NCBI GenBank assembly: GCA_947589695.1
Contig: CANQBY010000024.1
Location: 1-11,866 of the forward strand
Source: an uncultured Bacilli bacterium
GTDB taxonomy: Bacteria > Bacillota_I > Bacilli_A > RF39 > UBA660
DNA length: 11,866 nt
Direction: 5' to 3'
Shown here in pieces: positions 6,474-11,866 of this stretch. Positions within the stretch are counted from its first letter, which is position 1; every line of letters starts with the position of its first letter. Position numbers and translations under genes: made by a program. Below the pieces are notes generated by a model. The model searched no databases. It was given only the letters and a program-made list of their open reading frames with translations, and was not told the origin of the DNA.

Positions 6474-6746
6474 TTAATATTTTTTAAAAAGGTTATTTTG
6501 ATTTACTTTTTCAATTTTAATAGTATAGCCAATGGGTCCTAAAATTTTTAATAAACTTAAAACACTGGGGGAGTGGGAACCATTTTCAATTCGAGCAATT
6601 TTTTCCCGTGAAACATTAGAGAATTTAGCAAAGACATCTTGAGTTAAATTGTTTTCTTTACGGAAACGAATAAATTCTTTAATAAATATTTCATTTAAAA
6701 GTTCACCATCGTAGGAGTAGTCAACATAACTAGGATTATATTTCAT
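6474..6746 (-). CDS. Xre-family HTH regulator, HigA/antitoxin-like
   Basis: 90 aa from the ATG at 6746 (GGTGAT 7 nt upstream); a GTG four codons earlier would place its start inside that RBS. The N-terminal 20 residues resemble the linker found in HigA-type antitoxins. The HTH spans ~24-60: FIRFRKENNLTQDVFAKF, then SNVSREKIARIENG as the recognition helix region, followed by a short C-terminal extension (LLKILGPIGYTIKIEKV) that normally makes a dimer strand. No toxin gene (RelE/HigB-like) lies next to it, so it is an orphan or solitary regulator. A perfect palindrome overlies its own -10, so autorepression is likely, and the divergent ligase gene starts 111 bp away. The next gene on the same strand begins 101 bp after its stop with no clear terminator between, so read-through into the binding-protein pair is possible. 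Confidence 0.78.
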   Translation of the reverse strand: MKYNPSYVDYSYDGELLNEIFIKEFIRFRKENNLTQDVFAKFSNVSREKIARIENGSHSPSVLSLLKILGPIGYTIKIEKVNQNNLFKKY

Positions 6747-6765
6747 AAGTAAAATCACCGTAATA

Positions 6766-6795
6766 ATTGTATCATATTTGATACAACTGATGCAA
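6766..6795 (-). promoter_or_regulatory. Promoter of the HigA-like gene
   Basis: Minus strand: TTGCAT (6795-6790), an 18-bp spacer, and an extended -10 TGA-TACAAT whose hexamer occupies 6771-6766. The -10 lies within one arm of the palindrome at 6767-6786, so the two cannot be occupied together. Confidence 0.6.
6767..6786. promoter_or_regulatory. Perfect 8+4+8 palindromic operator
   Basis: TTGTATCA (6767-6774) and TGATACAA (6779-6786) are exact reverse complements around TATT. The site covers the -10 and spacer of the HigA-like gene and lies ~17 bp upstream of the -35 of the divergent ligase gene. It is the probable binding site of the adjacent Xre protein and may affect both genes. Confidence 0.75.
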
Positions 6796-6802
6796 GTTTT
6801 TA

Positions 6803-6831
6803 TTGATTTATAGAAAAATATATATTATAGT
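6803..6831 (+). promoter_or_regulatory. Probable promoter of the AMP-forming ligase gene
   Basis: TTGATT (6803-6808), a 17-bp spacer, then TATAGT (6826-6831), 26 bp before the ATG. An overlapping TATTAT at 6823 is an alternative -10 with poorer spacing. Confidence 0.5.
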
Positions 6832-6857
6832 TAGGGTAGATTTTGGAGGAAAGATTT

Positions 6858-8711
6858 ATGAGTTATAAATTAGATCGAATTGGCAGTAAAAAAATTATAC
6901 ATGATTTAAAATTGAAAGATGTACATTTAGGAATAGCAAAGGGAGAATTAACGGGAAATATATTCTTTGATAAACCTTGGGTAGTAAATATTCCGGAAAA
7001 GGATGTAGCTAATTTTGCAATAAACGAAACTGTTTACAACACTTATCGCAATTATGCATTAAAACATTTAGATGAAGCAGCAGCTTTTATTTATGAAACT
7101 AAAAGAAGATATACTCATAGAGAGATTTTAGATTTAGTAGATAAAGCTAGTGCCGGTTTTAAAAAATTAGGCATTAATGAAAGTTCAAGAGTGGCCATAA
7201 TGCTTAATGGTAGTGTTGAGGAAATTGTTACTTTTCTTGCTTTAAATAAACTTGGAGCTACTCAAAAATATATTGATTATATGAAAAGTGTTCCAGCGAT
7301 GGCACATAATGTTAGTGAAACCCATTTAGATTTATTAATTATGGATGAATGTTTTTATCCACTTAATGCCATTATTAATACGGGAAAAGTGAAATTAGTC
7401 GTAGCTAATAATCAAAACAATAATTACGATTTAACATATGATATGATTTATGAAGCTGGTAATGATAAAGATTGCGAGCCAGCAAGTTACAAAGAAGATA
7501 AAGTTACTTTAATGATTAATAGTAGTGGAACTACAGGTCCAGCGAAACCTATTAATCATACTGATTATAGTATTAATGCAGCTGCTCAAAAAATGCTTTA
7601 TACTGATTATCCAATAAATAATGGAAATGTATTAATTAAAATGATACCATCTCAAATTGGTTTAGGTTTAGTTACTACTTTATATACAGGATTAATTAGT
7701 GGAGCGGAATTATGTATTATTGGAGCTAAAAATGGAACTCCAGATTTAATAAAAAATCAAAATACATTTATAAGAGAGTTTGCTAGTTATAAAGAAAAAT
7801 ATGGATTAAATAAAGAAGCAGTGGTAAGTACTTTTACAGCTCCCCTATTTATTAGAGAAATTGTAAATGACGCTACAATTACCGATTTATCAGTAGTTGG
7901 AGTAATGATGGGTGCTGGTTCAAAGATGGATAAAGAAGAACTTGATACTTTAAGCGAAATAGCAAAAGCTAAAGGATATAAAGGAGAAATTTGTAATGCT
8001 TATGGTCAAAATGAAATGGCCGGAGCAGTTACTTTAAATCAAAATAATAATAATTCTCATGGTAGTGCTGGTTTCCCAGTTATTGGTACAAATATTATTA
8101 TAGTTGATCCTTATTCAGTATTTCCAACGGGAGACCCAGATATAATCAATTTTAACCCAGAGGCTATGGAATTAGTTGATGTTAAAGAAACCGGATTAAT
8201 TTTAGAGCAAAGTGATAGTGAATTTAAAGAATATGAGCAAATGCCAGAAAAAACAAAAAATTCTTATATTACAATGCCTGATGGTTCAAGATGGTTTAAT
8301 ACTTTTGATTTAGGTTATATGGAAGAAGATGGCTTTTTACATATAATGGGAAGAATGACAAGAGTAGTCGTTAGAGCTGATTTTAAATATTCTTTAGATG
8401 ATATTGAAGCAAAAATTAGAAATTTACCATTTATTAAAGATTGTGCAGCTATTCCAACAGTAACAGGGGGATCAAAAGAAGAATTTGCTTTATATTATAT
8501 TCCAACAGATCCTAAATACTTAGATGTAGAAGTGTTAAAAAAAGATATTTATGCAGGTAAATATTTATCAGAATATGAAATGCCTGATGAATTAATGGTT
8601 GTTGATAATATTCCTTATTTAGGAGCAGGAAAAATAAATTATCAATATTTTAAACAATTATATAAAGAAGAACAAGCTAAATCAAGAGTTAAAAGTTTAG
8701 AGAAGTCTTAG
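6858..8711 (+). CDS. AMP-forming acyl/aryl ligase, ANL superfamily (AMP-binding enzyme)
   Basis: 617 aa from the ATG at 6858 (GGAGG at 6845-6849, 8 nt upstream). The enzyme class activates a carboxylate with ATP to an acyl-adenylate and then transfers it, usually to CoA or a carrier thiol. All core motifs are visible: P-loop SSGTTGPAK (222-230), A5 NAYGQNE (380-386, for YGxTE), A7 aspartate in FNTFDLG (D484), hinge GRMTR (498-502), and the C-terminal catalytic lysine in GAGKINY (K592). The order and length fit a complete two-domain enzyme with a ~60-residue N-terminal extension. There is no signal peptide or carrier-protein domain, so it is cytosolic and its acceptor is encoded elsewhere. The P-loop PAK in place of xPK and the FDLG in place of TGD are mild departures. 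No biosynthetic partner is adjacent, so the substrate cannot be named. A terminator follows directly, so the kinase genes downstream are probably a separate transcript. Confidence 0.85.
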   Translation: MSYKLDRIGSKKIIHDLKLKDVHLGIAKGELTGNIFFDKPWVVNIPEKDVANFAINETVYNTYRNYALKHLDEAAAFIYETKRRYTHREILDLVDKASAGFKKLGINESSRVAIMLNGSVEEIVTFLALNKLGATQKYIDYMKSVPAMAHNVSETHLDLLIMDECFYPLNAIINTGKVKLVVANNQNNNYDLTYDMIYEAGNDKDCEPASYKEDKVTLMINSSGTTGPAKPINHTDYSINAAAQKMLYTDYPINNGNVLIKMIPSQIGLGLVTTLYTGLISGAELCIIGAKNGTPDLIKNQNTFIREFASYKEKYGLNKEAVVSTFTAPLFIREIVNDATITDLSVVGVMMGAGSKMDKEELDTLSEIAKAKGYKGEICNAYGQNEMAGAVTLNQNNNNSHGSAGFPVIGTNIIIVDPYSVFPTGDPDIINFNPEAMELVDVKETGLILEQSDSEFKEYEQMPEKTKNSYITMPDGSRWFNTFDLGYMEEDGFLHIMGRMTRVVVRADFKYSLDDIEAKIRNLPFIKDCAAIPTVTGGSKEEFALYYIPTDPKYLDVEVLKKDIYAGKYLSEYEMPDELMVVDNIPYLGAGKINYQYFKQLYKEEQAKSRVKSLEKS

Positions 8712-8723
8712 GACTTCTTTTTT
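8701..8723 (+). terminator. Intrinsic terminator over the ligase stop codon
   Basis: AGAAGTC (8701-8707) and GACTTCT (8712-8718) form a perfect 7-bp stem with a 4-nt loop, followed by a run of T to 8723. The TAG stop (8709-8711) lies in the loop, so the left arm encodes the last residues. Confidence 0.88.
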
Positions 8724-8757
8724 ATTAATTACTCTTTAAAATTTAGAATAAATATTG

Positions 8758-8763
8758 TATAAT
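8758..8763 (+). promoter_or_regulatory. -10 element of the phosphorelay operon
   Basis: A perfect TATAAT at 8758-8763, 20 bp before the kinase ATG, sits in the only gap after the ligase terminator. The -35 region (TTTAAA near 8735) is poor, so an activator or a weak promoter is possible. Confidence 0.4.
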
Positions 8764-8783
8764 TATAATAGAGGTGGAAAAGA

Positions 8784-10637
8784 ATGTTAAAGGCAATTCA
8801 AATGGTTATTTTACTTATGTCAACATTATATTTATGTATAATTGTAATATTATTCTTTTTAAAGAAAAGAATTAATAATGACGATACGGAAATTTATAAG
8901 AAAATGTTAATCATTAATTTAGCATCTATTGCATCAGAACTATTATTATTTTTAACAGGAGAAACTAATTTAGTCAAAAATAAAGCAGGATTATTTATAT
9001 TTTTAACTTTTAGTAAAGTATTTGTATGTATTATAATTAGTTGGTTCTTATATATTATGAAATATACAATTTTACTTTGTGATAAAGTTAAAAAGAAAAA
9101 ACTAGATACGGAAGAGAAAAAGAAAACTTTATTTAGAAAAATTAATATAATTGCAGCGATTGTTATGATTATAGTAATGCTTATGCCCGTGGAATTTATT
9201 TTATCTAATGGTGAAGGTTATACCACAGGATTAGCAACTAAAGCAGCTTTTATAATTTTAGTTACAATATGTATAGTTATGTTTGTGGAATTAATTTCAG
9301 CCAGAAAAAAAATTAATCGAAAAGAATTTATGCCAATAATTTTATTATTAGTTTTAATGTTTTTAACAACAGGTATTCAAGCAGCGAATCCAAAGTTATT
9401 GTTATTTAATCCAGTAATGTCAGTAATTATGGTAATAATGTATTTTACCATTGAAAATCCGGATGTGAAAATGATACAACAATTAGATATGGCTAAAACT
9501 CAAGCAGAAAAAGCTAATAAAGCAAAAACGGAATTTTTATCTAATATGTCGCATGAAATTAGAACTCCTTTAAATGCGATTGTTGGTTTTAGTGAATGTA
9601 TGTTAGAAGCTAAAGATTTAAGCGAAGAAACTAAAGGATTTGCCAAAGATATTGTAGATGCTTCTAATAACTTACTCGAAATAGTAAATGGTATTTTGGA
9701 TATTTCCAAAATAGAAGCTAATAAAATGGAAATAGTTCCTAAAGAATATAATCCAAGAGAAGTATTTAATTCTTTATGTAAGCTTACAATTCCAAGAATT
9801 GGCGATAAACCAATTGAATTTAATTTTACCATCTCAGAAGATATGCCAGGAGTTTTAAAAGGTGATGTTGCAAAAGTAAAACAAATTGTTTTAAATTTAC
9901 TTACTAATGCCGCGAAATATACTGATCAAGGGGAAATTAATTTTAATGTAAATTGTATTAATCGAATGGATACAAAAACTTGTTTACTATATATTTCGGT
10001 TAAAGATACAGGAAGAGGAATTAAAAAAGAAAACATTGATAAATTATTTAATAAATTCGAAAGAATTGATGAGGACCGAAATACAACGATTGAAGGAACA
10101 GGTCTAGGTTTAGCCATTACCAAAAGTTTAACAGAAATGATGGGAGGCAGAATAAATGTCTTCTCCAAATATAATGAAGGTTCAACTTTTAGAGTTTATC
10201 TAGAACAAGAAATAGTAAGTATGGAAGTCCCAGAAAATAATAGTGAAGAAATCGAAATAGATTATAGTCTTCATAAAGGTAAAAAGATTTTAGTGGTTGA
10301 TGATTCTAAAATTAATTTAAAAGTGGCTGTAAATGTCTTAAAACCTTATAATATGGATGTAGTTACTTGTGAAAGTGGAATGGATGCAATAAAATTAATG
10401 GAAACTAAAACTTTTGATTTAATTTTAATGGATATTATGATGCCGAAGATGGATGGAGTAGAAACCTTAAAAGCATTAAGAGAAATACCGGGTTTTGAAG
10501 TACCAGTAGTAGCCCTTACAGCTGATGCGATTGAAGGCACTGAAGAAAAATATAAAGGTTTAGGTTTTGACGATTATTTATCCAAACCAATTGATAGATA
10601 TTTATTAAGTAAAGTTTTAAAAAGATTATTGAAGTAA
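8784..10637 (+). CDS. 7-TM hybrid sensor histidine kinase with receiver domain
   Basis: 617 aa; GAGGTGG lies 6 nt before the ATG. The N-terminal ~222 residues hold about seven hydrophobic helices (~5-26, 40-58, 68-92, 119-138, 152-172, 183-199, 205-222) without a large extracellular domain, so a membrane-embedded or small hydrophobic signal is likely. A short coiled linker (~226-250) leads to HisKA with the H-box NMSHEIRTPLNA (H257). The HATPase domain has N-box NLLTNAAKYT (N371, N375), G1 DTGRG (408-412) and G2 GTGLGLAI (438-445). A receiver follows (~500-616): acidic pair D506/D507, phospho-acceptor D550 in LMDIMMP, T579 and K601. All catalytic residues are present, so it should autophosphorylate and pass the phosphate to its own receiver. 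The Hpt-receiver gene 14 bp downstream supplies the next relay step. The signal and final output are unknown. Confidence 0.92.
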   Translation: MLKAIQMVILLMSTLYLCIIVILFFLKKRINNDDTEIYKKMLIINLASIASELLLFLTGETNLVKNKAGLFIFLTFSKVFVCIIISWFLYIMKYTILLCDKVKKKKLDTEEKKKTLFRKINIIAAIVMIIVMLMPVEFILSNGEGYTTGLATKAAFIILVTICIVMFVELISARKKINRKEFMPIILLLVLMFLTTGIQAANPKLLLFNPVMSVIMVIMYFTIENPDVKMIQQLDMAKTQAEKANKAKTEFLSNMSHEIRTPLNAIVGFSECMLEAKDLSEETKGFAKDIVDASNNLLEIVNGILDISKIEANKMEIVPKEYNPREVFNSLCKLTIPRIGDKPIEFNFTISEDMPGVLKGDVAKVKQIVLNLLTNAAKYTDQGEINFNVNCINRMDTKTCLLYISVKDTGRGIKKENIDKLFNKFERIDEDRNTTIEGTGLGLAITKSLTEMMGGRINVFSKYNEGSTFRVYLEQEIVSMEVPENNSEEIEIDYSLHKGKKILVVDDSKINLKVAVNVLKPYNMDVVTCESGMDAIKLMETKTFDLILMDIMMPKMDGVETLKALREIPGFEVPVVALTADAIEGTEEKYKGLGFDDYLSKPIDRYLLSKVLKRLLK

Positions 10638-10651
10638 TGGAGGTATAGGGA

Positions 10652-11407
10652 ATGGAAAAGGTAGAATTACTAAAAAATAATAATGTTGATGTCGAAGCAA
10701 GTTTAGAGTTTTGGGGAGATATGAGTTCATATAATGATTCACTTAAGGACTTTAAAGATTCTTTAGAGGAAAAAATTAATAATTTAGAATATTATAAAAA
10801 AGCTCAAGATTATAATAATTATGGAATACTTGCCCATAGTATGAAAAGTGAAGCTAAATATTTAGGATTTATGAAAGAAGCGGAAGTATTTTTACAACAT
10901 GAAATGGCTGGTAAAGAAGCTAATCAAGAATTTATTAATGATAATTTTGAAAGCCTAAAAGAAGTAGTTTTAAAAATTAAAAATTTATTAGAGGAATATT
11001 TTCAAGGTAATGAACAAGTTAGTGGTAAGAAAAAAATAATTGTTGCTGATGACTCAAATATTATGCTTAATTTTATAACTAATAATATAGATGAAGATTA
11101 TGATATAATTAAAGCTAATAATGGCAAAGAAGCAATACAAGCTTTAGAAAATAACGAAGTGTATGCTATATTATTAGATCTTAATATGCCAGGATTAAAT
11201 GGTTTTCAAGTAATGGATTATATGCAAGAAAAAGATATATTTGAGAAAATACCAGTCGTAATCATTACGGGTGATGATACGGAAGAAATCATAAAAAAAG
11301 CATTTACCTACCCTATTTTAGATGTTTTAAATAAACCTTTTAAAGAAGAAAATATTAAGAGAATAATGACATCTATTAAAAGTTTTTATGATAAAAATAA
11401 CAACTGA
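10652..11407 (+). CDS. Hpt-receiver phosphorelay protein without an output domain
   Basis: 251 aa; TGGAGG 8 nt before the ATG, cotranscribed with the kinase. Residues ~15-115 form an all-helical Hpt domain with the phospho-histidine in AHSMKSEAKYLGF (H62, followed by K65 and a Gly three turns on). A short linker (~118-125) leads to a receiver (~127-245): D133/D134, phospho-acceptor D176 in LLDLNMP, T206 and K228, all canonical. The protein ends right after the receiver, with no DNA-binding, cyclic-dinucleotide or other effector domain. With the upstream hybrid kinase it gives a complete His-Asp-His-Asp relay. The output must be protein-protein contact by this receiver or transfer to a regulator encoded elsewhere. 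An order of Hpt before REC in one chain is uncommon but known. Confidence 0.9.
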   Translation: MEKVELLKNNNVDVEASLEFWGDMSSYNDSLKDFKDSLEEKINNLEYYKKAQDYNNYGILAHSMKSEAKYLGFMKEAEVFLQHEMAGKEANQEFINDNFESLKEVVLKIKNLLEEYFQGNEQVSGKKKIIVADDSNIMLNFITNNIDEDYDIIKANNGKEAIQALENNEVYAILLDLNMPGLNGFQVMDYMQEKDIFEKIPVVIITGDDTEEIIKKAFTYPILDVLNKPFKEENIKRIMTSIKSFYDKNNN

Positions 11408-11433
11408 TTATTTAATATCAGTTGCTTTTTTTT
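11401..11433 (+). terminator. Intrinsic terminator of the phosphorelay operon, possibly bidirectional
   Basis: CAACTGAT (11401-11408) and ATCAGTTG (11417-11424) form a perfect 8-bp stem with an 8-nt loop, then one C and eight T. The TGA stop (11405-11407) is in the left arm. On the minus strand the hairpin is followed by TTATTTTTAT, so it may also serve the convergent gene. Confidence 0.88.
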
Positions 11434-11458
11434 AATACTTTTTATAACTAATAAATAG

Positions 11459-11866
11459 TTATCTTAAAGCTTTTATTTGTTTGATACTTAACCCAGTATA
11501 TTTCGCAATAGTGGGAATTGCTATCGTATCTTTTAGCATTTGTTTAGCTATATCAATGGATTTTTGATTTGAGCCTTGTTCATAACCATTTTCTTTGGCT
11601 ATTTCTTCGGCCCATTTGCCATATATCTCTTTGGTATGTTCATCATTGATATATTTTTCTATCCAATTATTTAATTCCATAAGTGTATCATCTCCTTTTG
11701 CTACTTCTTTCCGTTCTTCATAACTCTTTGCTTTTATAAATTTTAACCATCTTATCTTCTTGTTGTCTAAATTATATGATACGTTTTTCGCTTTGTCAAG
11801 CCGAAAATATTTCATCAAAAATTTATCTTCTAATCTCTTATCACTTAGATCTTCAAAATTTACTAA
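11459..11866 (-). CDS. Rpn-family PD-(D/E)XK nuclease, C-terminal part (runs off the window)
   Basis: The reading frame is open to the right edge (16 further codons before a TTG that could be mistaken for a start), so the 5' end with the nuclease core lies outside. The visible 135 codons match the tail of Rpn/'PD-(D/E)XK nuclease family transposase' proteins: RWLKFIKAKSYEERKEVA with alternating charge, a helical stretch (LMELNNWIEKYINDE), then the typical C-terminal helix pair with IAKQMLKDTIAIPTIAKYTG and LSIKQIKAL. These proteins promote RecA-independent recombination in E. coli and are often multicopy. It is the opposite half from the Rpn fragment at 155-460 and on the other strand, so it is a different gene. 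Whether it is intact cannot be judged here. Confidence 0.7.
   Translation of the reverse strand, partial: LVNFEDLSDKRLEDKFLMKYFRLDKAKNVSYNLDNKKIRWLKFIKAKSYEERKEVAKGDDTLMELNNWIEKYINDEHTKEIYGKWAEEIAKENGYEQGSNQKSIDIAKQMLKDTIAIPTIAKYTGLSIKQIKALR

Noticed and set aside
6474..6746. Toxin-antitoxin module
   Set aside because: The regulator looks antitoxin-like, but neither neighbour encodes a toxin-sized or toxin-like protein.
9500..10540. Three minus-strand ORFs of 64-110 codons
   Set aside because: All are antisense to the well-supported kinase and receiver domains and have no RBS or recognisable motif.
155..11866. The left Rpn N-half and right Rpn C-part being two pieces of one split gene
   Set aside because: They are on opposite strands, and the right-hand frame stays open past the window edge, so it has its own N-terminal part.

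Overview
The window comes from a very AT-rich, densely packed bacterial chromosome. Strong Shine-Dalgarno sites (AAAGGAG, GGAGG, AAGGAGG), A/T-ending codons, hairpin terminators running into T-tracts, TGA used as a stop and TGG for Trp all fit a low-GC Firmicute using code 11. Protein families (the DUF6273-like surface lectin, the PD-(D/E)XK 'transposase' relics, the PstS-like orphan) suggest an uncultured gut Bacilli/Erysipelotrichia/RF39-like lineage. That placement is inference; there is no rRNA or marker gene here.

Layout. (1) 1-1075, plus: a promoter and RBS drive an ORF whose first ~100 residues are the N-terminal half of an Rpn-type PD-(D/E)XK nuclease and whose remainder is the C-terminal half of a membrane GT2 glycosyltransferase, fused in frame. 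Ile codon use changes sharply at the seam. (2) 1111-2991: a membrane-anchored, C-type-lectin-like surface protein (minus) is divergent from a 63-aa Xre-type regulator (plus). Three near-identical palindromes lie in the shared intergenic region, one over the lectin transcription start and one over the regulator -10. The lectin's C-terminal segment is about 50% GC inside a 32-37% GC gene and rich in C-ending codons, as expected of a diversity-generating retroelement variable region. (3) 3000-3881, minus: a manganese-type CDF exporter. (4) 3960-6746, minus: a HigA-like Xre regulator, then a translationally coupled pair made of a PstS-like anchored binding protein and an anchored extracytoplasmic protein with a DUF3298/RsiV-like stretch. 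(5) 6858-8711, plus: a complete ANL-superfamily AMP-forming ligase, divergent from the Xre gene across a perfect 8+8 palindrome. (6) 8784-11407, plus: a two-gene phosphorelay, a 7-TM hybrid histidine kinase-receiver followed 14 bp later by an Hpt-receiver protein with no output domain. (7) 11459-right edge, minus: the C-terminal part of a second Rpn-family gene.

Two regulator/operator pairs, two cell-surface loci and one phosphorelay make this look like an accessory, environment-sensing region. The strongest leads are the putatively hypermutated lectin under a three-operator switch and the nuclease-glycosyltransferase chimera. No tRNA, rRNA, CRISPR array or intact insertion sequence is visible, and no gene-free stretch exceeds 300 bp.
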